Below, piece by piece: positions 32,501-41,062 of a stretch of DNA of 64,000 bases (position 1 is its first letter; each line of letters opens with the position of its first letter). The DNA is taken from assembly GCA_021292105.1 (NCBI GenBank), contig CM037869.1, positions 25,062,050 to 25,126,049 on the forward strand. The letters are read 5' to 3'. Below the pieces are notes generated by a model. It ran no database searches and had not been told where the DNA came from. It saw nothing but the letters and a program-made list of their open reading frames with translations. This DNA is from Anadara kagoshimensis. Lineage: Eukaryota > Mollusca > Bivalvia > Arcoida > Arcidae. Position numbers and translations under genes: made by a program.

Positions 32501-34951
32501 TCCAGGTGATATGAGGTCCACCAGAATGTTTTTACAAGGTTGTGTCCAATTCGATGCCGTTTTTGGTATTCTCGAATATTTGGCATTCTCATCACATGAG
32601 CTAACCAACTAGAGCGCCGTTGTTTTATCTGCATGGTGATGATGTTACATTTACTGATATTGAAAAGATTTTCGTTGGGTACTAGCACATAAGTGAAACA
32701 AAACAATTAATCTCTTATAATTGCAACTGCAAAAAGACAACTGAGGTCAGAAACGTCTTTCTTTTGTTTATTCTTCAAATTGTATGTGTATGTTTTGTAA
32801 ACATTTTTGAGAGCTATTAATTAAAAAAACGCAAATGATATTCGTGTTCAATACCAATTCTATTCTGTTAAAACATTTAAAGCAGTTGTAAATTCCATTT
32901 TTACAAGAAGGATATTTTGACGTCTCTGTATCCAGGATTGTCCTGGGTATATTTGACGTTCTATAGTTCCATGTTCCTTTTACACAATTTTGATTACACA
33001 TGTGACGGATGTAGCTAGCTAAACAGGAGCTTCTTACCATTCCGGAGTCTTGCCTCACTTCCCTGGTGGAAGTTTACGTGTTTAACCTGGCTTGTCAGTT
33101 CCAAAGTGTTTACTTTGCTTCTGAATTGGGATATTGACCTTTACTCTTTGTCGCATTGAAGCATTAGGACGTTCTGCTTTGCATTTCTTGCTAGGGAGTA
33201 AATGGGTCCTAATTAAAGCCACACATTGATATTAATGGAGCTTGTTCGTATTGCATGAACATTTATAAAATAAATATTATAGCAGTGGGATCGTATATTG
33301 CGGTCGATGGTACATTAAGTTATCTAATAACTGAATAACTGAATAATTTTGTGCAACAGAATGGATGATAAAAAATTAAAGTTAAAAAGTTAAAATAAAT
33401 TCATTAATTCGTTAAAATATTATTTTAGCAATTTTAGTGTCATTCGATAGATTTATTGATCTCCATATTTCAGGAATGTTTATGATTTTGCTTTGCAAAG
33501 TATTTACTAAGCTTAATTTAGTAAAATATATTTTGGTCTTTTGGTTAACTTTTTGAACATCTTCAAAATACTTTTGCTTTCGTAATTTTTGTCCAAGCAC
33601 TACTGATTAGGAATTGAATTCCTTAAACGGCCGTCTAGTGCTGGTATTATATGTAATTTGAATGTGTTTTGTAGGAGAAGACAGGTGGTTGTGTACACTT
33701 TTATTAAAGGAGGGATACCATGTTGAGTACATTTCAGATGCCGCATGTTTAACTGCTGCACCAGAAGACTTACCTGAATTCCTCAGGCAAAGACGTCGCT
33801 GGATAGCGTCTGTTATTGCAAACTTGCTAGATATAAAAGAATGTTCAAACATTTTGAGAAAAAGAAACAGTGCTATATCAATGTTTTATATATTTTATAT
33901 ACTACTATTATTAAGTATTTCATTATTTACTTCATCTATTGCTTTATGGGGAATTGAAATGTCTCTTCTATCCTTGACTACTGTTGAACCTTGGATTGTA
34001 TACATTGTCACATATGTACCATTCATTGTACATTTAGCTGTTTGCGCTCAGGTGAAATCCAAAGATACACAACATAATGTTACGTTAGTTTTGACAATAT
34101 TTTACGCATGCCTAATGGTTTTAATTACTATTGGTCAAGTGGCGGCATTTTTACATGCTGGGTGGTCAAAATATTCGTTTGTATATCTCCTTCCTTATCT
34201 GACACCTGCACTTCTTCATATATCTGAATTTCATAATTTAATACATTTTGGTATTTTTTATATTCTATATCCATTCGCTTACGGATTGTTGAACACCTAT
34301 AGCGTATGTAATATGAATGACATTTCCTGGGGAACAAGAGAATCTAAGACAAGAAAAGAAAACCATAAAAGTGAAAACGATGAAACGATTTTGAATATTT
34401 ACAATGATATTAAATCAGAAATCGGACACACAACTCCAGTTTATAAGTTTTTAAAATCATTAGTTAAGATTAAACTAATTGAATCTTTGCATACGACAGA
34501 AATAATCGATGTAGAAGAATCTAACAACAAAACTGAACAAGTATCAGTCACGCCAATTGGCCAAGATAATATTGAAAAAGAAGCAATATCGTCGGTATTC
34601 ATTTTAAGGAGAAGTGAAAACAAGTTCTGGAAAGATTTAATAAAAGAAACACTAGAACCAATGAACATAGAGGATGGATCAAAGAACTCTTTGATGAACG
34701 ATTTTCAAATTTACAGAAATAAATGGGTCTTAGGTTATTGTTTCCTTAATTTTGGCATAATCTTATTCAGAAAATGTTTGGGTGTTTTGAATATTAATCT
34801 TATCATAACCATATTTAATTTACATTTTACGCCGTTTGGATTTTTAATGTTTAGCATTTTTTCATGTCTTACTTTGTTGCAGTTGCTTGGGTTAATCATT
34901 TTTAAATATAACTCATTTCTTGATAATGTTTCCCGAACAATTATTTGGTGA
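16805..34951 (+). CDS. CHS: Chitin synthase, complete 12-exon gene (paralog 1)
   Basis: Membrane glycosyltransferase (GT2) that polymerises UDP-GlcNAc into chitin. Exons: 16805-17075, 18222-18463, 20068-20274, 20931-21841, 22844-23080, 24761-24834, 26224-26326, 27603-27756, 29446-29523, 30549-30684, 31146-31346, 33675-34951. All introns are GT-AG and the phases join into one open frame of about 1296 residues. Family hallmarks in order: ATMWHET (604-610), HIFFDDAF (about 649-656), KRWSQ (about 729-733), LDGD (768-771), GEDRW (872-876), QRRRW (910-914) and SWGTRE (1089-1094). About nine membrane helices precede the catalytic core, five follow QRRRW, and two close the C-terminus, which is the usual animal layout. 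No myosin motor motif was seen upstream. The start ATG lies 6 bp after a strong acceptor (ttattacag), so a 5' untranslated exon probably exists further left. A convergent paralog lies at 52708-63551. Confidence 0.93.
17185..17430. mobile_element. MITE-2 in CHS paralog 1 intron 1
   Basis: The left part aaaattgacctgtccattga and right part aaaggtcaagcggacaggtc form terminal inverted repeats around a non-coding centre (gtgtacacaaggtacacg). Further copies lie at 41380-42440 and in the duplicated blocks. Confidence 0.65.
17455..17680. repeat. Repeat D copy in CHS paralog 1 intron 1
   Basis: Blocks aagaactagtgtaatatg, caacacagcggtgac and cgtatgacgtcatgacc are the reverse complement, in order, of blocks at 58440-58560. 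It contains the palindrome atgacgtcat. Confidence 0.55.
18222..18463 (+). CDS. CHS: CHS paralog 1, exon 2 (acidic region and first membrane helix)
   Basis: The acceptor is tctcttttag and the donor is ggccag|gtattt, with phase 1 in and phase 0 out. It encodes an acidic stretch (SDVEEDFDLSDLKEQ), then a WGHYFW segment leading into a first hydrophobic helix (about TTQIFLCLAVFVCLIASK), then a basic RRRR cluster. Animal chitin synthases commonly have this acidic stretch before transmembrane segment 1. Confidence 0.85.
18540..18855 (-). repeat. Repeat B in CHS paralog 1 intron 2
   Basis: Minus-strand copy with gttccatgttcctttcacac, tagctagctaaacagg and gtgattcggacatggattgg. The agctagctaaacagg core occurs twice in part (near 18620 and 18705), suggesting an internal rearrangement. 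Confidence 0.72.
19218..19560 (+). repeat. Repeat B, full-length copy in CHS paralog 1 intron 2
   Basis: One of the two longest copies, from actaatccatgcccgaatca to gcaagcagcctgcttcgttt. A 154-codon open frame (19227-19691) runs through it but only translates the repeat. Confidence 0.75.
20068..20274 (+). CDS. CHS: CHS paralog 1, exon 3 (second membrane helix and basic loop)
   Basis: 69 codons, phase 0 on both sides (acceptor taattttag, donor tatgag|gtgagt). It encodes a helix (VFVCQLVICLMVPDILKLI) and a basic loop ending KKSRWFKQNSYE. The paralog exon at 63330-63551 aligns (HSILKGIFVYQLVICLMIPD) but is 15 bp longer in the loop. Confidence 0.9.
20931..21841 (+). CDS. CHS: CHS paralog 1, exon 4 (large multi-helix membrane block)
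   Basis: 911 bp, phase 0 to 2 (acceptor gtcatttcag, donor caggcag|gtatgt). It encodes about seven hydrophobic helices, beginning IKHICLEFLQCNAMY and including a LLFGLRWLPL turn and the segment CRLRMQQTSFALPLAIALP. It forms the N-terminal membrane domain ahead of the catalytic core. The paralog exon has exactly the same length. Confidence 0.93.
21915..22165 (+). repeat. Repeat B in CHS paralog 1 intron 4
   Basis: Blocks ttcatgtctgaaatctcaat, aacatccaccagggttgtga, cagctagctattcttgcaac and aactatgggacgtcaaatat in the family order. Confidence 0.72.
22440..22660 (+). repeat. Repeat B, diverged copy in CHS paralog 1 intron 4
   Basis: Begins aggccaatccatgtccaaat, then ttcacttccaccaggaaaac and taagctagctattcaaac. 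More diverged than the neighbouring copy. Confidence 0.6.
22844..23080 (+). CDS. CHS: CHS paralog 1, exon 5 (start of catalytic domain, ATMWHET)
   Basis: Phase 2 to 2 (acceptor gttttacag, donor ttgag|gtaaaa). It encodes SSYFGPFNDISLMNSRKQ, then a variable acidic linker, then RPIIFVCATMWHETLEEMK. The ATMWHET motif is a signature of animal chitin synthases near the start of the GT2 domain. The paralog exon is one codon shorter. Confidence 0.93.
23150..23500 (-). repeat. SINE-A in CHS paralog 1 intron 5
   Basis: Minus-strand blocks in order: cattcaagaatatttcatg, gcgttgcgctgatggcatta, ccacgtttattttaagttcc and gtcactatccactttcaagt. The head is degraded. Confidence 0.72.
23667..23812. mobile_element. 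MITE-1 (terminal inverted repeats ACAGTCAAACCTGTC...)
   Basis: About 146 bp, with left end acagtcaaacctgtctataa and right end ggcctttaaggcaagttgga plus ctgt forming imperfect terminal inverted repeats. No coding capacity. It lies in CHS paralog 1 intron 5. Related copies are at 26376, 28072, 46685 and 48413. Confidence 0.7.
24070..24368 (-). repeat. SINE-A in CHS paralog 1 intron 5
   Basis: Second minus-strand copy in the same intron, with atcgagacgtcgc, tgcgttgcgctgatgacatt, gggactcgaacc and a head ending gagctactgcag. Confidence 0.75.
24552..24593. repeat. Poly-A tract in CHS paralog 1 intron 5
   Basis: About 35-40 As immediately before a repeat C core. Confidence 0.9.
24590..24692 (+). 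repeat. Repeat C core, upstream of CHS paralog 1 exon 6
   Basis: Contains ccaagcactactgatgagga and ccgaaacggccgtctagtgc, directly after a 40-bp A tract (about 24552-24593). Confidence 0.7.
24761..24834 (+). CDS. CHS: CHS paralog 1, exon 6
   Basis: A 74-bp exon, phase 2 to 1 (acceptor tttttacag, donor ttgata|gtaaga). It encodes LDYDHACRRRQLHSYIYEDEFDLD. Its boundaries are fixed by exact length and phase agreement with the paralog exon at 60224-60297. A dispersed repeat copy lies less than 100 bp upstream in the intron. Confidence 0.9.
25590..25790 (-). repeat. Repeat C copy in CHS paralog 1 intron 6
   Basis: Minus-strand core gcaacactagaccgtcgatt and aattccctcgtcattagtgc with the family's flanking AT-rich region. 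Confidence 0.6.
26224..26326 (+). CDS. CHS: CHS paralog 1, exon 7 (FFDDAF motif)
   Basis: A 103-bp exon, phase 1 to 2 (acceptor tatttttag, donor tataag|gtatgt). It encodes HIFFDDAFEIIDGSGK followed by GLNAFVNTFHSAINDVIR. FFDDAF is a conserved animal chitin synthase motif in the nucleotide-sugar binding half. Length and phase are identical to the paralog exon at 59363-59465. Confidence 0.92.
26376..26560. mobile_element. MITE-1 copy in CHS paralog 1 intron 7
   Basis: Left end acagtcaattcgtcttcccc, right end gcctttatagacaagtttaa plus ctgta. Imperfect inverted termini of the same family. Confidence 0.65.
27205..27246. repeat. Microsatellite (ATT)n in CHS paralog 1 intron 7
   Basis: About 13 perfect att units. 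Confidence 0.9.
27603..27756 (+). CDS. CHS: CHS paralog 1, exon 8 (TPYG...WTLPGK...KRWSQ)
   Basis: A 154-bp exon, phase 2 to 0 (acceptor tttaattacag, donor tcacag|gtaata). It encodes EHYSTEFEIKRVLEY, then TTPYGCRKVWTLPGKNKL, then a basic stretch ending KKRWSQ. TPYG, WTLPGK and KRWSQ are all typical of animal chitin synthases. The paralog exon has the same length. Confidence 0.93.
28072..28222. mobile_element. MITE-1 copy in CHS paralog 1 intron 8
   Basis: acaggcaaacctgtctataa at the left and atagaggtgacctttaaggc at the right; the last bases of the right end are eroded. Confidence 0.6.
28885..29012. mobile_element. MITE-3 copy in CHS paralog 1 intron 8
   Basis: Left tactgtaaacgtatttattt, interior gcgcaaaacaaacgacagcg, right aataaatacgtttaaagta. 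The inverted termini are clearer here than in the other copy. Confidence 0.6.
29446..29523 (+). CDS. CHS: CHS paralog 1, exon 9
   Basis: A 78-bp, phase 0/0 exon (acceptor atcttacag, donor catgtg|gtaatc). It encodes VMYFNYILKRKVSEIS plus KETHFDRKHV and completes the KRWSQVMY motif. The donor is followed within 6 bp by a (CT)n then (AT)n microsatellite. Confidence 0.9.
29528..29600. repeat. Microsatellite (CT)n-(AT)n at the exon 9 donor of CHS paralog 1
   Basis: About 15 ct units then interrupted at units, starting 4-6 bp after the exon 9 donor GT. Confidence 0.95.
29735..29850 (-). repeat. SINE-like fragment in CHS paralog 1 intron 9
   Basis: Contains gtccacaggaatgcccggag and ggggttcgaacctacg, a B-box-like end seen in tRNA-derived SINEs. 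It is single copy in the window. Confidence 0.4.
30549..30684 (+). CDS. CHS: CHS paralog 1, exon 10 (catalytic LDGD)
   Basis: A 136-bp exon, phase 0 to 1 (acceptor ttatttcag, donor atcag|gtattg). It encodes EDNIFILTLDGDVSFTPSD and continues to GAVTGRSIPCGS. The DGD holds the metal/UDP-sugar binding aspartates of GT2 enzymes. The sequence is close to its paralog exon through the catalytic motif. Confidence 0.94.
31146..31346 (+). CDS. CHS: CHS paralog 1, exon 11 (core acceptor region)
   Basis: A 201-bp exon, phase 1/1 (acceptor caatttag, donor tcaag|gtaaat). It encodes GPVIWFQKFEYAIGHWL, then EQVFGSVLCAPGCFS and YRG, and ends in QFDQG just before GEDRW. This is the most conserved part of animal chitin synthases. 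By my alignment only 8 of 68 residues differ from the paralog. Confidence 0.95.
31675..31880 (-). repeat. Repeat C copy in CHS paralog 1 intron 11
   Basis: tacaattcctcatcactagt, then aaactcaaaggacccaaaga and gcttgaggtagtatactttag in family order. Confidence 0.65.
32251..32356 (+). repeat. Left direct repeat flanking the LINE fragment
   Basis: About 105 bp, with gtgaaacaaaacaaaa, attgcaactgcaaaaag and gaaacgtctttcttttgttt. The same blocks in the same order occur at 32682-32787 with about a dozen differences. Confidence 0.8.
32357..32681 (-). mobile_element. 5'-truncated LINE (non-LTR retrotransposon) 3' end
   Basis: Read on the minus strand, this encodes RRSSWLAHVMRMPNIRE and, after a frame change, pieces such as TWKTIIQVELQGLGYT and DRDKWRTFVDTLCPSGDE. 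This is the pattern at the C-terminus of many LINE reverse transcriptases. An in-frame stop and a frameshift show it is dead. It is bounded by direct repeats of about 105 bp. Confidence 0.65.
32682..32787 (+). repeat. Right direct repeat flanking the LINE fragment
   Basis: Direct copy of 32251-32356, including the shared end attcttcaaattgtatgt. Confidence 0.8.
32890..33130 (-). repeat. Repeat B in CHS paralog 1 intron 11
   Basis: Minus-strand copy with tttgacgttctatagttcca, gtagctagctaaacaggagc and acttccctggtggaagttta. Confidence 0.72.
33525..33658 (+). repeat. Repeat C copy abutting the last CHS paralog 1 splice acceptor
   Basis: agtaaaatatattttggtct, then agcactactgattaggaatt and aacggccgtctagtgctggt, ending at about 33658. 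The acceptor AG is at 33673-33674. Confidence 0.7.
33675..34951 (+). CDS. CHS: CHS paralog 1, exon 12 (QRRRW, translocation helices, SWGTRE, C-terminus)
   Basis: A large last exon (acceptor gttttgtag) ending in TGA. It encodes GEDRWLCTLLLKEGYHVEY, FLRQRRRW, five membrane helices thought to form the chitin-conducting channel, and NMNDISWGTRE. A hydrophilic charged linker follows, then a segment with FWKDLIKETLEP and two final helices. The usual APEGF-like stretch before QRRRW reads TAAPEDLPEF here. A dispersed repeat ends about 20 bp before the acceptor. Confidence 0.95.
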
Positions 34952-35011
34952 ATCAATTTCCAAAATTTTCGAATTTAAAAAAAAACGGATTTTATAATCT
35001 CTTTTTTTTTG

Positions 35012-35017
35012 AATAAA
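35012..35017 (+). promoter_or_regulatory. Candidate polyadenylation signal AATAAA for CHS paralog 1
   Basis: AATAAA lies about 60 bp after the stop codon, preceded by a T-run. It is the first canonical signal downstream of the gene. The short 3' untranslated region it implies is an inference. Confidence 0.5.
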
Positions 35018-35269
35018 CGCCATTGCAGCGTTATAATTTTATTAGTTGTTTCATCATATATATTTATAACATATTTTAAATGTTATTTCACAGTAACTCG
35101 TGTATCATTAATCAAATAACACACAAGCAAAACTGATCATGTAAAAGACACAATCAGAAAAGTAAAGCAAAGGCCAGGGTATGTATCTCTTTTCTAGGTA
35201 CACTAATGTATAGATGTATACTCCATGTGCACTAGGGGATATGCATCTTACTATTAAAGTTCTTTTCAT

Positions 35270-35900
35270 TAGCACTCCATTAAATAAAACTTCTATAATA
35301 TTTAATTTAAACCACTGAGTCTGTACCTCTGCTATTGGTTGTTGCCTCAAGGATATCACAAACTCAGTAGGCAATAATTGTGTCAGAAATATACTATTGT
35401 CTAAATTTGCTGCTAGTTAAAACTGAAAATTCCTTAAAAACTAAGGTATAATCCCTCATGGAAAGTATTTCCTTAGCTAAATTTGGTAAAAATTTGGTAT
35501 TTTGAGTTTCTTTTAAACATCTTCATTGAATTTCTAAACGGCGTTCTAGTGTTGTAAAATTAAAATTGGTATAAAATGTATTTAAACCATTGAGCAGCCA
35601 TTTCTGCTGGGGTTGTTGCCCTGAGGATTTCACAAACTAAAAATCAATAAATGTGTATATTGTCAGAAATATACTATTTTTAAATTTGCTGCTAGTTTCA
35701 ATTAGAAATTCCTAAAAACTAAGGTGTACTCCCTGATCTAAAGTAATTCCTTAGCGAAATTTGGTAGAATAAATTTTGATCTTTTGGGTTTGTTTTTAAC
35801 ATAGTAATAAAAGTTTTGGTCGAAACACTTCAGATGAGGAATTGTACTCCGAAACGGCCTTCAAGTGTTGTAAAAATAAAACTGATGTAATGTGTAATAC
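35270..35900 (+). repeat. Repeat C, two tandem units of about 300 bp
   Basis: Blocks occur twice in order: taaaccactgagtctgtacc / taaaccattgagcagccatt; aaactcagtaggcaataatt / its counterpart near 35635-35655; ttttggtcgaaacacttcag with aaacggccttcaagtgttgt. The family is therefore tandem in nature here. Confidence 0.7.
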
Positions 35901-36649
35901 TCTGGAAATATGGCTTTCGTTGTGGCGATAATTAATATATTGATCGATATACAGCTTTAGTTGAAGTATCACATGATTATCTCGTCAGAAAGAAGCTATT
36001 TAAATTTTAAAAGTTGATATTGTTACATTGGCAATTCAAAGCAATGCATATACTCACAAAAGTAAGCTCATTAAACGATTTCATTTACTAATGTGAACAT
36101 TATGTGTTTTAAACATTTCATTGCTTATTTAAACAGTTCTTTATCTTTTTATTGTTGATTATAATGTGACAGGAGATGGGTAAAGCTACTTACATGGGGT
36201 GTACCATCCCGAACCAAACGTCCGCACTCTCCCAGTCGAAATTTACGCGTTTAACCTCATTTGACATTTTTAAAAGTTTTTTTTTTCTGTTTTTGGGATT
36301 TTGATTTTGAAATAGACAGATATGTGTGGTTTTGGCACTGGTTTTAAAGTCATCAATGCTTACATAATTTATTAAAAATCTTTTTAGATATGATATTACA
36401 TTTGTTTAATGAAAACGACTTAATATTCATATGAAGCAAAACAACAGTTTAAAATAGATCAACATATATTTGTTTCAATCTTTTGCTGACAAGAAACCAA
36501 ATGGTAATTTATCTTTTTTATGAAAATGAAATTTCAGAACAAAAACAAACATATCAATCCTAAGTCATATAAAGTTCTTATCACAATTCCAATGAGAATA
36601 AAAAGTTTGAAACTGGCAAATTAAGCTAATAATAAAATAATAATACAAG

Positions 36650-36755
36650 TAACAATAATAATAATAATAATAATAATTATTATTATTATATTATTATTAT
36701 TATATTATTATTATATTATTATTATTATTATCATATATTATTATTATTATTATAA
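36650..36755. repeat. Microsatellite (ATA)n / (TTA)n, inverted
   Basis: ataataata runs turn into ttattatta runs, forming an AT-only self-complementary stretch. Confidence 0.9.
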
Positions 36756-37199
36756 CTCTTTCCTTTTTTATTTAGTTTTTGTCTTTTTTTTATAAAAAAT
36801 TATGCATACTGATGTATTTTCATGTGCATTGTATCTTATTAGAAAAAAATCATATTTTCAAACGATTACTCTTTTTCTTATGACCCTGGTTTGACTCCAT
36901 TCAAGTATCTGCATTTACTTGCGGTTTATTACATTTCCAAAGTTTCTACTTTGCTTCTGGATTGTGATTCGGACATGGATTAGTGTGTTTGTTTTTGATT
37001 TTATTTGATTCCGGGTGGCGGATTAATAAATAATGTTTGATAAAGATTTTATTTGTTTTCAGTAATTAATCACTGTATTATTTGTTATTGGGTATGCATT
37101 GTTTGTTGTTCCTGAAAGGTTGTTAAAGAATTTGAAAATAAAGTTGTAAGTTGTATACAGAAGTTAACAATTTTATTCATTTTGTTGATTTAGAAAATT

Positions 37200-37335
37200 A
37201 TATTCTGACCCTTTAATTTTTCTCATTTTAAAATCTTAAAAATATTTGGATTTCCTCAATTTTTGGTTGAGTACTACTGATGAAGTATTTCATTCCCAAA
37301 CGAATAATAATGCAACGATTAAACTGGTTAAGGAA
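37200..37335 (+). repeat. Repeat C fragment
   Basis: gagtactactgatgaagtat and ttcccaaacgaataataatg match the core in degraded form. Confidence 0.45.
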
Positions 37336-38719
37336 ACAACATCAAATGAAATAAAATTGTCATCATAGATATACGATTATTTTACCGAATCAAGATTATA
37401 AGTTCGTAATTAAAAATAAAACAGATTTTGTTTAGCATATAGGAAATTGTTCAATGCTGAAGTCAAGGTAAAACACTTTAAAACAAGCAGCTGTTCAAAG
37501 CAATAACGATACTTGATCGCCTCCAGACAAGTATTGTCAGTAATACCGTAACAACATCTTATCGTTCGTATTCAACAATGTGTTATAAACATATTTTAAA
37601 ACAATGTGTGAATTTAATTGATTAAACCTGCCGTTTGTTTTGACCGCTACAAAGATGCTTTTTTGGTTGATTTATATATATTAAACATGGAGTTGTTCCA
37701 GTACCATCACGTTTGTCGCTTAATTTCAATCAGAAGCGGAATGTAATGAAACAGTAGTATAATTATTTCAAAATTACTAAGATAGATGACAATCACATTC
37801 AACATGATTCGACGATCATCTTTCTCATACAACTTCAAATGTAGCTTTTCGCAAACGTCATAATTGAATGTATCAGTCCATATATATCTAAGTGTCAGAG
37901 AAACCTTGAAGAGTAAGCAGCTTCTGTCTAGCTAGATATCTTGAATAATTAATGATATTGCGAAGATTATAATTAAAACGTTGAATTTTTGTATAATATA
38001 GAAATTTAAATCTCATCCTGCACGTGCATATTGACACAAGCCATATAAATGAAAATATCCTTACTTTGTGTGAAGTCGAGAAATTGTTAACAGTAATTAT
38101 CAAATAATTTAATATTTAAAGTTAATATTTATACATTCTGTTTTATTCCTGTCTTGTTTCTTCTGACCATTTGGTTAAACTCAAGATTAGGGTGACCAAG
38201 AGGAATATTTACGGTTTACGTGCATTAGTTATTCTTCAACCTTAATTCCCTTCTATAAATCCAAGTGTTTATCCCTTATTTGCAAGCTTCAATGTTTTAC
38301 TTTGTTTTAGGATTTAGGTTTGGACATGGTTTTGGTATCGCATAAAAAAGAACTAAAACCGACGGCATTGCAAAATACAATGGTAATACAAGGGAACTCC
38401 TGATTAGTATGAGGATCATTACCTGTAGAGGTTATAGAGACTAAAATGATAACTTTAAAAATCGTTCTGTGACCAACGATACTGGTATCACTTATTTAAA
38501 GTTAATATTCATACAGTCGGTTTTATTTCTTTTTTTGTTTCATCTGGCCGCCTGGCGAACCTCAAGATTGGGGTGAGCAAGAGAAATATTTACGGTGCAT
38601 TTGCACCCAACCTTACTTTACTTTTGGAAGTCAAATGATTAACCCTAATTTTGCCAATTTATATCTTTTTTACTTTGCTTTAGGATTTTTTTTTAGACAT
38701 GGTTAGATATCTTTTCAAT

Positions 38720-38825
38720 ATCTTGAAAACCAATTTCATTACATAATTTAATTTAGTCCAAGCAATACTGATGAAGAATTGTATTCACTCTAGTGCTGTA
38801 AAATCAAAACTGGTATAATATGTAA
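38720..38825 (+). repeat. Repeat C fragment
   Basis: tccaagcaatactgatgaag and tctagtgctgtaaaatcaaa match the core, with a deletion of the aaacggccg piece. Confidence 0.55.
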
Positions 38826-38924
38826 TTATGTTTTCACAGTAAAAAGAATTTAACCCGTCAGCATTACAGAACAAAATAGTAATATAAGGATTTAAAAAGA
38901 GGTTTTAAAAAGTTTTATGGCCGT

Positions 38925-39205
38925 CATCACAGTATTGTTGATAAGTTTGATGTCTCTGTGTCTAGGATTGCCCTGGATATATTTGACGTTTCATAGTTCC
39001 ATGTTCCTTTCACTCAATTTTGATTACACACGTGGCGGGTGAAGCTAGCTAAACAGGAGGTGCTTACCCTTCCGGAGCACCCAACCTCACTTCCCTGGTG
39101 GAAGTTCACGTGTCTAACCTAACTTGTCAGTTCCAAAGTTTTTACTTTGCTTCTGGATTGTGATTCGGACATGGATTAGTATGTTTGTTTTTGATTATAG
39201 AGATT
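38925..39205 (-). repeat. Repeat B, well preserved
   Basis: Nearly complete minus-strand copy, from ccgtcatcacagtattgttg through agctagctaaacaggaggtg to cggacatggattagtatgtt. Confidence 0.75.
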
Positions 39206-39334
39206 AAAATGATAACTACAAAAATTGTTTTTTGACCAGAGTTACTAAAATCCATTTTTCGAGCTTACGCTTTCGCATCAAAACTGTTCGTTTGATGTAC
39301 GTAACTATTATACGAAGATGACCCATATCATTAA

Positions 39335-39420
39335 AACACAGATTATATTAAGTGACAATGACCTTCAACTGTGGTCAAAATTAGTCTACACAACATCCTT
39401 TGCCCTTGACACAGATCATG
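39335..39420 (+). repeat. Local repeat (acagattatattaagtgaca), copy 1
   Basis: aaaacacagattatattaag, then tgaccttcaactgtggtcaa, is repeated almost exactly at 40335-40420. A reverse copy of the later part lies near 39675-39740. Confidence 0.75.
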
Positions 39421-40334
39421 AAAATATTTATCAGCTCCAAAAGGCGGAAATATAATTTTAAAAAAAACAATGACATTGCCATTTAGATTAAATTAAATTA
39501 TATAAAACAATTATAAATTATGATGAGTAAGACAGAATACATGTAGGTTGGATTTAAAAAACGTGTAATGTAATAAAACAAGATTTCGCATAATTGCTGT
39601 GTATTGTAAAATTTAAATTGGACAAATTAAGGGCCTACGTTTTGTTCCAACCACTGACCTTAAGATTGACATTGAGTCGTCTTTGTAAAGGGCAACGGAC
39701 AAGTTTAGACTAATCTTGATCACAGTTTAATGTCGGTGTCACTGTACTTTAATGGCATGGACTGAGAGGGATTCGGGTATTACATACTTCATCTAGCTAG
39801 CATCAAGAAGACATTAGTGGCCCAAAAATACCTTGAACTTAAATATCAAGTGAAGTTTCCATTTTGTTTGCCTGAAAGGAAAACATATTTTGACAATGTG
39901 ATGTCCTTGAGGTACAGGCTCGGATTTTAATTTCTATTGAGTTTTTACGAAGATATGACATAATAATCGTCTCCGACAGTTTGTCTATAACTTCCTTTGC
40001 TAGAACCGCTGTTCACCAAAAACATTTTCCGAATTCTTAGTTTTGGTCATTTGTATTTAAAAAAGCTACTTTTTGATAACCTTGTCCTATCAGTATACCG
40101 AAAAAGGACATTAAAATATTTCAAATGTTACCAAAGTATCCTTCAAGTAAAGTAAAGGTAACGAGTTTAAAGGAATATTAACATTTTGCTTTTTAATGAT
40201 CCCTATCAGGATAAAAATAGAAACGTCACTTGATATTTAAGATCAAGGTAATTTTTAGCCAGTAATGATTTAATGCCTTTGATCTTGTTAATGAATTAAG
40301 TCTGTAATGCCTGGAACCCTCACGACCAATATAA

Positions 40335-40420
40335 TTAAAACACAGATTATATTAAGTGACAATGACCTTCAACTGTGGTCAAGATTAGTCTAAACAACAT
40401 CGTTTGCCCTTTACAAAGCC
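40335..40420 (+). repeat. Local repeat (acagattatattaagtgaca), copy 2
   Basis: Matches 39335-39420 with few changes. It ends just before the foldback element at 40425. Confidence 0.75.
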
Positions 40421-40424
40421 GGCT

Positions 40425-40875
40425 TGTTACGCCATGCTATGTAATAAATACCAAGCGATGTAATACCCCGCCTTATAGTGTAATATTTATTTTCGTGTTG
40501 TGTAATAACACCTTGTTATTTAAAAAGAAAAGATGCATAATGTAATAAAACAAGGTTTCGCGTTAAATAATAAAACGTCAAGGTGGTAGGAACGAAATCG
40601 TTTCTACCACCCTGACGTAACACGGCGTAACATTGCTAAATGTCAACGCCAAGGACAGTTGTTAGAACACAATTGTTTATCTTTACGTTGCATAATTTCA
40701 TCTTTACATTACACGGAAAACTTTATTACAAAACGACAAACCTTGTTTATAACATTACACGTAGTTTTTTGTTGCATAACTAAGTGTTATTACATTACAG
40801 GAAAAGAATTATTACACAACAAGGTGGGTATTACATTTCTTGACTTTTAAGACATAACCCGGCGTAACACGGGTG
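40425..40875. mobile_element. Large foldback element with strong central hairpin
   Basis: Central hairpin at about 40578-40618: ggtggtaggaacga pairs with tcgtttctaccacc. The outer ends (ttgttacgcc at left, ggcgtaacac at right) and intermediate motifs (tgtaataacacc / gtgttattaca) are also inverted. No protein encoded. Confidence 0.55.
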
Positions 40876-41031
40876 TTCTGGAAGAGTACGCAGCTTCTGT
40901 CTAGTCAGATAGGCATATTCTATAATTAATAATATAGTGCAGATTGAATATAAAACGTTATATTGTTGAATAATATAGATATTAAAATTTCATCCTGCAA
41001 GTTAATTTTTACATAAGACATATAATTGAAG

Positions 41032-41062
<31 letters not shown>

